DNA from: Candidatus Ornithospirochaeta stercorigallinarum
GTDB taxonomy: Bacteria; Spirochaetota; Spirochaetia; Sphaerochaetales; Sphaerochaetaceae
DNA length: 47,990 nt
Reading direction: 5' to 3'
Assembly: GCA_018711525.1 (NCBI GenBank)
Contig: DVIF01000014.1
Span: forward strand, 1 to 47,990
A program made the translations under genes and the position numbers. Below the pieces are notes generated by a model. It ran no database searches, was not told the origin of the DNA, and saw only the letters and a list, made by a program, of their open reading frames with translations. Below, piece by piece: positions 33,649 to 41,560 of this stretch. The first letter of the stretch is position 1. The number at the start of each line of letters is the position of its first letter.

Positions 33649-34382
33649 TCTCCATCCTCCTCTTCTGCAAGACGATTAAGGACCTTCTCAACCGCAACCT
33701 GCAAAGAGAGCCTCATCTCCTTTGCATATGGATTGAAACGCTGCAGGTCATAGAAAAGCTGGAGAGGGTCGTTGCAGGTCTGGTCGACAATCGTCATCAG
33801 ACTTTTATATCCACTTGTGGCTATTTCCGTCGGCTTCATACCCATCTCATGGAGCACTCGTCCCACAAAGTGCGTAACCCCCTGGCTGTATGCGGCCTCC
33901 ATATCGTGCTTGCGCTCACTCATTTCAAGGACCTTCAGTCCAAGTGAGACGAAATAGGACTTGATTCTCTCATAACGCTCATCCTTTCCGCTGATAGGAC
34001 ACATTACAAGAGGAAGCCCCTCAACTCCGTTTCTTCCGCTGTCGGGACCGAACATCGGGTGTGTTGCTATCTTATATACATCCTGCGGGATGTTCGCCTT
34101 CATCCATTTCGCCGGATATGTCTTGACCGAGCATGTGTCGAGGACCACAGTATCCTTGCCGATTCTTGGGCCCACTTTCCTCAGCACCTCTTCAAAAGAT
34201 GAGATTGCGACAGTAAAGAAAAGATAATCGGCATTCAGCACCTCCTCCTCACTTCTAAGGGCCACACCTTCAGGTGCTTCATGAAGGCTTCTTGAACAAG
34301 CAATGACTTCCGCCCCTCCTCTTGAGAGGACGGACGAGAAGAACGAGCCGAATCTTCCTAAACCGTAAACTCCGATAGTCAT
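33645..34382 (-). CDS. tyrA: Prephenate dehydrogenase-like protein (TyrA)
   Basis: The N-terminal Rossmann motif GVYGLGRFG is at 4-12. VLDTCSVKTYPAKWM and ATHPMFGPDSGRNGVEGLPLV match prephenate/arogenate dehydrogenases, which oxidise prephenate on the way to tyrosine. At 245 residues it lacks an ACT domain. It is coupled to mtaB through a GTGA overlap. TTGATA and TTTAAT with a 17-nt spacer (34390-34418) end 7 nt before the ATG, with no ribosome site. Confidence 0.85.
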   Translation of the reverse strand: MTIGVYGLGRFGSFFSSVLSRGGAEVIACSRSLHEAPEGVALRSEEEVLNADYLFFTVAISSFEEVLRKVGPRIGKDTVVLDTCSVKTYPAKWMKANIPQDVYKIATHPMFGPDSGRNGVEGLPLVMCPISGKDERYERIKSYFVSLGLKVLEMSERKHDMEAAYSQGVTHFVGRVLHEMGMKPTEIATSGYKSLMTIVDQTCNDPLQLFYDLQRFNPYAKEMRLSLQVAVEKVLNRLAEEEDGE

Positions 34383-34389
34383 GGAAGTT

Positions 34390-34418
34390 ATTAAACTATT
34401 TCACATGAAAATTATCAA
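34390..34418 (-). promoter_or_regulatory. Promoter of tyrA-mtaB, apparently leaderless
   Basis: TTGATA (34413-34418), a 17-nt spacer and TTTAAT (34390-34395) end 7 nt before the ATG at 34382. Confidence 0.55.
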
Positions 34419-34489
34419 GAGAGGAACAAAATTGCCGGAAAGGGAGGGAAATGCAAGAAAAAATATGGGCGCACATCCCTCCTTTCTCC

Positions 34490-34518
34490 TTTAAAAAACA
34501 GGAAAAGGGTAATATAAT
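34490..34518 (+). promoter_or_regulatory. Putative pta promoter
   Basis: TTTAAA (34490-34495), a 17-nt spacer and a perfect TATAAT (34513-34518) lie about 50 nt upstream of the pta start, so this gene has a true leader. Confidence 0.6.
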
Positions 34519-34570
34519 TGAATCATCATTTTTAAAACGTTATTTCATTTTCAAGGAGAAAAGAAAAAAA

Positions 34571-35575
34571 ATGAGTGTGTTCAGTGATAAAATGAAGGGC
34601 CTTGCAAGGGATGCAGCAAAGACACTCGTACTTGCAGAAGGACTTGAAGAGAGAACTGTAAGAGCGGCAAGAATCATCATGGATGAGAAGCTCGCAAAAG
34701 AAGTCATCCTCGTAGGAGAAGAGGCGAAGGTGAAGGAGAATGCAGAGAATCTCGGAGTAAGCCTGGAAGGCATCACGATCTCGGATCCGACGACAAGTCC
34801 TCTGAGGAAAGAGTTCGCAAACGAATATTATGAGCTGAGAAAGCACAAGGGGATGACCCCGGAGCAGGCAGATGCAGATATCGTCGATATGCTCAGATGG
34901 GGTGCGATGCTTGTACATCTCGGATATGCAGATGCAATGGTCGCAGGTGCTGAGAGCACGACAGCAAACGTACTGAGGGCCGCTTTCAACATCATCAAGT
35001 GCAAGCCTGGCATCAAGAGCGCATCATCATGCTTTGTAATGGCAACAGATAAGAAGGAGTACGGAGCAAACGGCTCATTCATCTTCGCAGACTGTGCGAC
35101 AATTCCAAACCCGAGTGCAGAGCAGCTTGCCGAGATTGCAGAGGCCAGTGCTGAAAGCTGCAGGACGTTCCTGAATGTGGAGCCTGTGGTGGCACTCCTT
35201 TCATACTCTACAAAGGGAAGTGCAAAGGGTGAGCTCGTAGACAAGGTCGTGAATGCAACGGCCCTGGTGAAGGAGAAATGCCCAGAGCTCAAAGTGGACG
35301 GAGAGCTTCAGGCTGATGCTTCAATGGTTGAGAAGGTTGCGAAGCAGAAGGCACCGGGCTCAGAGGTCGCAGGAAAGGCCAACGTACTCGTATTCCCAGA
35401 CCTTCAGGCTGGAAACATCGGATACAAGCTCGTACAACGCCTTGCAGGAGCAGAGGCATACGGCCCTATCCTCCAGGGATTTGCAAAGCCGATCTCAGAC
35501 CTCAGCCGTGGATGCAGCGTGGATGACATCGTAGTAACAGCTGCCATCACACTCGCTCAGGCTGCAACACTCTGA
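34571..35575 (+). CDS. pta: Phosphate acetyltransferase
   Basis: It interconverts acetyl-CoA and acetyl phosphate in acetate fermentation. The core is recognised by [42 protein letters not shown] and [40 protein letters not shown] with DLSRG near the end. It is the short form (334 residues) without the DRTGG-type N-terminal domain. I chose the ATG at 34571 because AAGGAG lies 9-12 nt upstream; a longer reading adds 40 low-complexity residues. Codon use (AAG, GCA, CTC) suggests strong expression. The acetate kinase gene is not in the window. Confidence 0.94.
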   Translation: MSVFSDKMKGLARDAAKTLVLAEGLEERTVRAARIIMDEKLAKEVILVGEEAKVKENAENLGVSLEGITISDPTTSPLRKEFANEYYELRKHKGMTPEQADADIVDMLRWGAMLVHLGYADAMVAGAESTTANVLRAAFNIIKCKPGIKSASSCFVMATDKKEYGANGSFIFADCATIPNPSAEQLAEIAEASAESCRTFLNVEPVVALLSYSTKGSAKGELVDKVVNATALVKEKCPELKVDGELQADASMVEKVAKQKAPGSEVAGKANVLVFPDLQAGNIGYKLVQRLAGAEAYGPILQGFAKPISDLSRGCSVDDIVVTAAITLAQAATL

Positions 35576-35583
35576 TTGACCTT

Positions 35584-36387
35584 TCAATAACATCTCATAA
35601 GGCGGACGATATCTTTCAGCGAAAGGTTCTCCGCCCTTTCTTTTTCATCGATACCTGCTTTTTCCAAAACCTCTTTCAGCTGATCCCTATCCTGTATTAT
35701 GCGCCCAAGATTGTTCTTGATGGTCTTCCTCCTCTGCGAAAAGAGGGTGCGTAGAAGAAGGAAGAACTTCTCCCTCTCCCCCTTCTCTATCACGCTATCG
35801 GCCTTTTTTTTCATGACGACGACAGCAGAGTCGACATTCGGCTGAGGATAGAAGGCGGTACGGGCGATTGTGAAGGAATATGAGACATCGTAATCGAGCT
35901 GGGAAAGGACAGAGAAAGAGGAGTACTCCTTTCCTCCCTCCTGGGCACACATCCTCTCTACGACCTCCTTCTGGAGTGTGAATACCATCCTCTCGGGAAG
36001 AAGACCTCTCTCTATTATATCCCCTATGATCAGGGAGCCCACATTATATGGCAGGTTGCCTACGATCAGGTCAGGCCTTTCAGTCTCCTTGAAAAGCGTT
36101 TTCAACGCATCCCCTTCAACCAGGGAGAACCTCTCCTCATCCGCGAAAGCCTCACTTCTAAGGATCTGGGCAAAACCATGGTCGATCTCAAAAGCCCTTA
36201 CGAATGCACCTTTTTCAAGCATAACCGATGTTATCGCACCGAGCCCCGGACCTATTTCAAATATGCTCCTGCCCTCGATAGTACCCATCTGGGAAACTAT
36301 CTTCTCCCTGATCGAGAGCGGAAGCAGGAAGTTCTGCCCGAACTTCTTGCTCATTGCAAAGCCATGCTCATCCAATACCGATATCAT
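35584..36387 (-). CDS. rsmA: 16S rRNA dimethyladenosine transferase RsmA
   Basis: It dimethylates A1518 and A1519 of 16S rRNA. Motifs are KKFGQNFLLPLSIREKIV, the SAM site FEIGPGLGAIT, FEIDHG, EGDALK and the catalytic NLPYNVGS. The C-terminal part (PQPNVDSAVVVM) is standard. I chose the ATG at 36387 (MISVLDEHGF), an ATGA overlap with the comEC-like stop; an upstream GTG at 36420 (MWNLNYEK) is possible. It converges on pta with 8 nt between stops and no terminator in the gap. Confidence 0.93.
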   Translation of the reverse strand: MISVLDEHGFAMSKKFGQNFLLPLSIREKIVSQMGTIEGRSIFEIGPGLGAITSVMLEKGAFVRAFEIDHGFAQILRSEAFADEERFSLVEGDALKTLFKETERPDLIVGNLPYNVGSLIIGDIIERGLLPERMVFTLQKEVVERMCAQEGGKEYSSFSVLSQLDYDVSYSFTIARTAFYPQPNVDSAVVVMKKKADSVIEKGEREKFFLLLRTLFSQRRKTIKNNLGRIIQDRDQLKEVLEKAGIDEKERAENLSLKDIVRLMRCY

Positions 36388-37733
36388 CTCTTTTGCTTTC
36401 TCGTAATTAAGGTTCCACACGGCTTAAGGATATAGGCTAAAACATTTCTTTTCAAGAAAGAGAGGGCAGGAGGGGAAAGAGAGAAGGCAAGGAGGAGGAA
36501 ATAGGCCTCCAGGGTGTCGAATGATGATGAGATGAAATCCAGGGAAAGGATTCTCATGATCGTTGCATACAGCAGGGAGAGAACAGAGGGGAAGAAAGGG
36601 AAGAATAGGAAGATGAAGAGCATGCCCATATAGATGGTGACGAGGAAATTGACCAGAGGGGAATAGATTATCCCGGAAAGCGAATATGTACCGAAAAGCA
36701 TGAATGAATATGGAATTGTGAAAACAAGGCAGGAGATGCTGTTGAATACGAATGAAAGCCTCAGCCTTATGATGCGGTATGAAAAGGCCTCCAGAGGTGG
36801 GGAAAGAAGAAACAGTCCTGAGATCGAGAGATAGGAGAACACCGCCCCTGCCCTTAAAAGGCTTTCCGGGGATATGGCTGCATGGATGATGAACGTAAGA
36901 GAGAAGATACTCTCCTTATCGGAGTCGGGAAAGAACGTAAAAAGGATACGGAAGATCAGGGCACGCAGGAGGGATGCTCTGAAGCCTGAGAGGAAAGTGA
37001 AGATGAAAAGAGGGACAAGGACTACCTTCCTTCCGGTTTTATCACCCAGGGCAAGAGAGATGAAAGGAAGGAAGAAAGATGAGATCACACTCAGATGCAT
37101 TCCTGAAAGCGCAAAGACATGGCTCACACCCTTCTCCCTTGATAGGGATGAGATGAGGGACTCTCCATCATCCGAGAGAGCAAGAAGGAGCATCAGCGAG
37201 AGGTTTTCAGCATCACTGCTCTGCAAAGGGGAAAGACGGCTTCTGATGAACGCCTCAGCCTTTTTCCTCATCTCCCTGAAAGGAGACGAGGATGAAGGAA
37301 TCACTTCATCGGCGATGAAGAAAGCAGGAGAAGAGAATGCGCCGCGGCAGCTTAGCCTGTCACCCGCCCTTACATCCTCCTTCTCTGAGTAGATATACAC
37401 CTCCCCGCTTGCAGAAGAAAAGAGAGCATCCCCATCAGAAGAATATGTCATTGTGGCAGGAAAGCCGTACTTGCCGTTCTTCTTCACCATTCCATCTTCA
37501 AGGGCGACAACTCCGATCTCCTTCACCTCCTCTTCTCTCTGTGTCAGATTGTATGAGGTACGGTCCAGGACAAGGGAAGCTGAAAGGAGGATTGAAAACA
37601 AGAGGATGGCTTTCATCCTTGACCTCGGGAGCCAAAGAAACGGAAGAAGGATCAATGCGGGAAAAGGCGAGAGCACGAGGGAGGGCATGGCAAGCATCAG
37701 GTAATAGGTTGTTATCAAAAAAAGAAAGCACAT
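36384..37733 (-). CDS. ComEC/Rec2-like membrane protein without the metallo-beta-lactamase domain
   Basis: The competence-domain motif VSHVFALSGMHLSVISSFFLPF and GFRASLLRALIFRILF place this in the ComEC family, which moves single-stranded DNA across the inner membrane. There are many hydrophobic segments after about 200. Typical ComEC has 650-800 residues with a C-terminal metallo-beta-lactamase-like domain; this protein ends after the membrane domain at 449 residues, as some spirochaetal versions do. The start is uncertain: 37733 lies only 12 nt after the T run of the pgm terminator and has no ribosome site. It overlaps rsmA. Confidence 0.8.
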   Translation of the reverse strand: MCFLFLITTYYLMLAMPSLVLSPFPALILLPFLWLPRSRMKAILLFSILLSASLVLDRTSYNLTQREEEVKEIGVVALEDGMVKKNGKYGFPATMTYSSDGDALFSSASGEVYIYSEKEDVRAGDRLSCRGAFSSPAFFIADEVIPSSSSPFREMRKKAEAFIRSRLSPLQSSDAENLSLMLLLALSDDGESLISSLSREKGVSHVFALSGMHLSVISSFFLPFISLALGDKTGRKVVLVPLFIFTFLSGFRASLLRALIFRILFTFFPDSDKESIFSLTFIIHAAISPESLLRAGAVFSYLSISGLFLLSPPLEAFSYRIIRLRLSFVFNSISCLVFTIPYSFMLFGTYSLSGIIYSPLVNFLVTIYMGMLFIFLFFPFFPSVLSLLYATIMRILSLDFISSSFDTLEAYFLLLAFSLSPPALSFLKRNVLAYILKPCGTLITRKQKR

Positions 37734-37744
37734 GCATATATAAA

Positions 37745-37779
37745 GAAAAAAACCCTCTCTCCTGTTAAGGAAAAAGGGT
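37745..37779 (-). terminator. Terminator after the phosphoglucomutase gene
   Basis: A 12-bp stem (ACCCTTTTTCCT with AGGAGAGAGGGT, two G-U pairs, TAAC loop) is followed by seven T on the minus strand. It ends right before the comEC-like gene, which may depend on read-through. Confidence 0.88.
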
Positions 37780-37799
37780 GATGTTTTAGAAAATCTTCC

Positions 37800-39515
37800 T
37801 TATAGTGCGCTCTTGAAGTCGCTGACTATCTGGCCAAGCCTCTCCTCAAGGGCCTTCCTTCCATCCGGGCCTTCAGAGAGGAAGATGTAATACTTGATCT
37901 TCGGCTCTGTTCCGGAAGGACGGATGACAAGCTTCTCTCCGCTCTTGAAGCGGACAATCACGACATCCGAGAGTGGGAAATCAGTTCCATCCTTGAGAAG
38001 GTCCTCAATGCTCTCGATCGTCCTTCCAACGAGAGTATCCCCTGCCTTCAGTGCTCTGAAGCCTGCCATTATGGATGCCATCTTCTCCTTTCCCGAGGCA
38101 CCTTCATAATCACGGCTGAAGACAACCTCTGTGGAGTAGCCATAGGATGCATAAATCGCATCAAGCCTCTGCTGCAGGCTGATTCCCTTTGAGGCATAGT
38201 AGCACATCATCTCAACGGCTGCGACAGCAGATGATACCGCATCCTTGTCATGCACCTCGTTGACGGTCAAAAATCCATAGCTCTCCTCGCATCCAAAGAG
38301 GAAGTACCTGTCACAGGAAGGATCGTCATCTATCTTCTGCATCTGCTCCGCTATGTACTTGAAGCCTGTAAGCACATCCTTGCAGAGGGCCCCGTTCTTC
38401 TCTGCGATCTTCTTCACAAGGTCGGTGGTTACAAGGCTCTTGACGACCAGAGGGGTCTTTCCTCCCCTGCCCATCTCAAGGCTTGTGACCAGAAGATAGT
38501 CGGCAAGAAGTGTCGCTATCTGGTTTCCTGTAAGAAGCTGGTACTCACTCTTCTCGCTGTTCTTAGGGATTGCGATACCAAGCCTGTCCGCATCCGGGTC
38601 CGTACCCAGTACGATATCGGCCTTGATTCTCTTTCCAAGCTCTATCGCCTTGCTCATAGCCTCTGCACTCTCAGGATTTGGAAGCTTCACAGTCGGGAAG
38701 TTTCCATCGGGCAGCTCCTGCTCTTCTACAACTTCGACATCGATGCCGAGGTCTTTAAGCATCGTACGCACAGGTACGTTGCCGGTGCCATGCAGCGGAG
38801 TGTATGCAACCTTTATCTGAGCACTCTCTATGATTTCAGGACGGCGAAGTGATCTCTTCACCATCGCATAATATGCCTCGTCGACATCAGATGGAACAGA
38901 TGAGAGAATGCCGCTCCTTCTGAGCTCATCCTCATCCCCATCCTTTATGTCTTCCGCCTTCACGGCGTTCGCAAGCTTTGCAATCTCTATGTCATGTGGA
39001 GGTGTGACCTGTCCGCCATCCGACCAGTAGACCTTATAACCGTTGTATTTGCTTGGATTGTGGCTTGCTGTGACAACGATTCCCGATGTCGTCTTGAGAT
39101 ACCTTACGGCAAAGGAGAGCATCGGTACCGGATGAAGCGTATCATAAAGATATGTCCTTACTCCGTTTGCAGCGAGGACAAGGGCTGCCGAGTGTGCGAA
39201 TTCATAGCTGTAGTTCCTGCTGTCGTAGGCAATGACACAGGAAGGACTCTCAATCTTCTTCAGATAATCTGCAAGCCCCTGGGTGACCTTGCGGACCATG
39301 AATGTGTTGATCCTGTTCGTCCCCCCTCCGATGACGCCACGCATTCCCGCAGTGCCGAATGCCAGAGCCGTATAGAAGCGGTCATAGAGGTCGTCCCAGT
39401 CCCCAGCCTTCAAAGCCTTCTCGACTTCCGCTCTGAAAGCCTCGGTCTTCTCACTTCCGATATAGGATTGCGCCTTCTGAAGAACGTCTTTCTTCATTTC
39501 CTCACTAATGTCCAT
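37800..39515 (-). CDS. Alpha-D-phosphohexomutase (phosphoglucomutase/phosphomannomutase)
   Basis: It interconverts hexose 1- and 6-phosphates. Active-site motifs are TASHNPSKYNGYKVYWSDG with the phosphoserine, the metal loop GTDPDADRLGIAI, the sugar loop GCEESYGFL and the phosphate loop RPSGTEPKIKYYI. The length of 571 residues matches PgcA-type enzymes. A GGGAGG ribosome site and a promoter at 39549-39578 precede it. The HAD phosphatase gene lies upstream on the same strand. Confidence 0.93.
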   Translation of the reverse strand: MDISEEMKKDVLQKAQSYIGSEKTEAFRAEVEKALKAGDWDDLYDRFYTALAFGTAGMRGVIGGGTNRINTFMVRKVTQGLADYLKKIESPSCVIAYDSRNYSYEFAHSAALVLAANGVRTYLYDTLHPVPMLSFAVRYLKTTSGIVVTASHNPSKYNGYKVYWSDGGQVTPPHDIEIAKLANAVKAEDIKDGDEDELRRSGILSSVPSDVDEAYYAMVKRSLRRPEIIESAQIKVAYTPLHGTGNVPVRTMLKDLGIDVEVVEEQELPDGNFPTVKLPNPESAEAMSKAIELGKRIKADIVLGTDPDADRLGIAIPKNSEKSEYQLLTGNQIATLLADYLLVTSLEMGRGGKTPLVVKSLVTTDLVKKIAEKNGALCKDVLTGFKYIAEQMQKIDDDPSCDRYFLFGCEESYGFLTVNEVHDKDAVSSAVAAVEMMCYYASKGISLQQRLDAIYASYGYSTEVVFSRDYEGASGKEKMASIMAGFRALKAGDTLVGRTIESIEDLLKDGTDFPLSDVVIVRFKSGEKLVIRPSGTEPKIKYYIFLSEGPDGRKALEERLGQIVSDFKSAL

Positions 39516-39548
39516 CTTTCCTCCCTTTTAAGTCAAAATACTTCTATC

Positions 39549-39578
39549 AGTATATCTTCTTTACATGATATTACACAA
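39549..39578 (-). promoter_or_regulatory. Putative phosphoglucomutase promoter
   Basis: TTGTGT (39573-39578) and TATACT (39549-39554) are separated by 18 nt on the minus strand; the -35 overlaps the HAD gene stop codon. Confidence 0.5.
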
Positions 39579-40251
39579 ACAATAATTTCTCCAGTCCGTC
39601 TTTGAGAGCGGAAACAGAAGGAAACACCTTCCCTATACCCTTTTCTCCAAGCTCCTTAACGCTTCTGAAGCCATAGCTTACGATGAATGATGGTGCTTTT
39701 ATGTTCTCTGCGGTCCTGTAATCGACATCGCTGTCCCCTACTATCGCAACTTCATCAGAGGAAAAGCCGTAATGATCAAGTATGGAGAGGCTGAGGGCGG
39801 CATCCGGTTTGAGCGCCCTGTTCTCCTTCTTTCCTTCCACGAAAAGAAACGGTATGCGAGGGTAGTATGCGGCACAGAGCTTCTTTGCGACACTCTCATC
39901 CTTGTTCGTGAGGACTCCGACCTTCACACCTCTTCCAATGAGAGAGGAAAAGAGACCCTCCATTCCCGGATAAGGTGTCGTATAGTGCATCGCGTTGTCC
40001 GAATAATGCCTTCTCAGCAGCGCCAGCATCTGGGGAAACTCATCAGAGATATCCACACTTCCGCATTTATCCGCAATCGCAGCCTTCAAGGCGTTTGCAA
40101 AACCGTTTCCCACATATCCTCTGACATCATCTTTCGATGCAATGGGGATGTCGTAGCACTTGAGGACATAGTTTATCGAGCCCCTTATATCCTCAAGAGT
40201 ATCGAGAATAGTACCATCGAGATCGAAAACAACAAGCTTTATTTTACCCAT
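39571..40251 (-). CDS. HAD hydrolase, phosphoglycolate-phosphatase-like
   Basis: The first HAD motif is VVFDLDGTILDT with the nucleophile Asp10 and Asp12. GVLTNKDES gives motif II, LKPDAALSLSIL the Lys of motif III, and VAIVGDSDVDY the terminal Asp pair. A helical cap of the Gph/YjjG type lies between. The length of 226 residues is usual. Likely substrates are phosphoglycolate or other small phosphates. The -10 TATAAT is 10 nt before the ATG and there is no ribosome site. It is divergent from the RlmI-like gene. Confidence 0.88.
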   Translation of the reverse strand: MGKIKLVVFDLDGTILDTLEDIRGSINYVLKCYDIPIASKDDVRGYVGNGFANALKAAIADKCGSVDISDEFPQMLALLRRHYSDNAMHYTTPYPGMEGLFSSLIGRGVKVGVLTNKDESVAKKLCAAYYPRIPFLFVEGKKENRALKPDAALSLSILDHYGFSSDEVAIVGDSDVDYRTAENIKAPSFIVSYGFRSVKELGEKGIGKVFPSVSALKDGLEKLLFV

Positions 40252-40292
40252 AGCAGTTGCAATTATACGTCTTTACAACTATGTTTTGAACT
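40252..40292. promoter_or_regulatory. Interleaved divergent promoters in a 41-bp spacer
   Basis: Minus strand: TTCAAA (40285-40290), 17 nt, TATAAT (40262-40267), then 10 nt to the ATG at 40251. Plus strand: TTGCAA (40257-40262), 17 nt, TATGTT (40280-40285), then 7 nt to the ATG at 40293. The two promoters overlap almost completely, so they should be mutually exclusive at any moment. Confidence 0.6.
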
Positions 40293-41525
40293 ATGAACTA
40301 CAAGATTACAATCAAAGATGGAAAGGAAAAACAGCTTCTGAGGCACCATCCATGGGTGTTCTCAGGGGCGATAAAGAGCATAGAACCGAAATTCGATATC
40401 GCATCCTGGGCTGATGTCTACACGGAGAAAGGCACCTTCATCGCAAAGGGCTGGTACGATGAGAAGAGCCATATCGTCCTCCATCTCCTATCATGGGACG
40501 AGAAGGAGAAGGTCGGACTGGCATTTGTGAAAAGGCTGGCAAGGGAAGCCGTCATGAGAAGGAGGAGCTTCTTCAGAAAGGGTGCGACGACGAATGCCTT
40601 CCGCCTGATACATGGAGAGGCGGACTCTCTTCCGGGGTTTGCGGTTGATGTATATGCATCGACAATCAGGATCATACTATCGTCAAGATTCGCTTCGGCA
40701 TTCCTCCAGGCTGTCGTGGAAGAACTTGACAGCCTGCTCCACCCCTCTCTCATCGTAGTATCATCGGACCCGCAATACACATCGGTCGAAGGAATGAGCA
40801 GCAAGACGCGCTACTTCATCTCCGATGAGGAGAAGAAGATGGCGGAGGATAAGATTGAACCGGTTACAATCCTTGAGAACGGAATCTATTACGAAATCCC
40901 GGGTACAAAAGGACAGAAGTCGGGATTCTACATCGACCAGAGGGACAACCGCCTGATTGCAGAGGGCTACGCAGAAGGAAGGACATGCCTCGATATCTGC
41001 TCATACACAGGGGCATTCACACTGCACCTTCTCAAGGGAGGAGCGGAAAGCGTAAAGGCGATAGACAGCAGCGAGAGTGCTCTGAGGCATCTGTTATACC
41101 AGGTGCATCTGAATGAGGACAAGGGAGCAATTCCAGCAGGCTCACGTGAAAAGGTCGAGATACTCTCAGGAGATTGCTTCGAGCTGTTGAGAACTGAAGA
41201 AAAGGACAAGTACGACCTGATCGTACTGGACCCGCCGAAGCTTGCAAAGACGAAAGGCAGCCTTGAGAACGCGATGAAGGCATATAAGGATCTCAATCGT
41301 GTCGCAATGGAGAAGATAAAAGACGGAGGAATCCTGATTACATTCTCATGCTCCGGTGCCCTCAGCAGGGAGGATTTCAAGACCGTCCTCTCATGGAGTG
41401 CAAAAGATGCAGAAGTCGAGGCCCAGATCCTCAGGACGCTAAGCCAGGGGGAGGACCATCCTATAAGGCTTTCATTCCCGGAAAGTGAATATCTCAAGGG
41501 TTATGTTTTGAGAATCCTGAAATAA
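40293..41525 (+). CDS. RlmI-like 23S rRNA (cytosine-5) methyltransferase
   Basis: The N-terminal PUA domain is seen in KEKQLLRHHPWVFSGAIKSI. A middle domain leads to GQKSGFYIDQRDNR. The SAM-binding site is CLDICSYTGAFTLHLLKGGA, followed by DLIVLDPPKLAK, and ITFSCSG carries the likely catalytic Cys. This order fits RlmI (m5C1962 in E. coli), of similar length (about 400). A paralogue with another target is possible. The ATG is 7 nt after a -10 with no ribosome site. Confidence 0.88.
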   Translation: MNYKITIKDGKEKQLLRHHPWVFSGAIKSIEPKFDIASWADVYTEKGTFIAKGWYDEKSHIVLHLLSWDEKEKVGLAFVKRLAREAVMRRRSFFRKGATTNAFRLIHGEADSLPGFAVDVYASTIRIILSSRFASAFLQAVVEELDSLLHPSLIVVSSDPQYTSVEGMSSKTRYFISDEEKKMAEDKIEPVTILENGIYYEIPGTKGQKSGFYIDQRDNRLIAEGYAEGRTCLDICSYTGAFTLHLLKGGAESVKAIDSSESALRHLLYQVHLNEDKGAIPAGSREKVEILSGDCFELLRTEEKDKYDLIVLDPPKLAKTKGSLENAMKAYKDLNRVAMEKIKDGGILITFSCSGALSREDFKTVLSWSAKDAEVEAQILRTLSQGEDHPIRLSFPESEYLKGYVLRILK

Positions 41526-41534
41526 GGAAAACGA

Positions 41535-41560
41535 GAGGATGGGGACGTATCCTCATCCTC
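41535..41560. terminator. Shared hairpin between convergent genes
   Basis: A 10-bp stem (GAGGATGGGG with CCTCATCCTC, one G-U, 6-nt loop) overlaps the stop of the ATPase gene. Short T-rich tracts follow on both strands. Confidence 0.55.

Noticed and set aside
34451-34570. 40-residue extension of Pta
   Set aside because: It passes through the promoter and ribosome site; the ATG at 34571 has AAGGAG upstream.
36874-37392. Long plus-strand frames opposite the ComEC-like gene
   Set aside because: They are basic, low-complexity mirror frames of a hydrophobic protein gene and have no ribosome sites.
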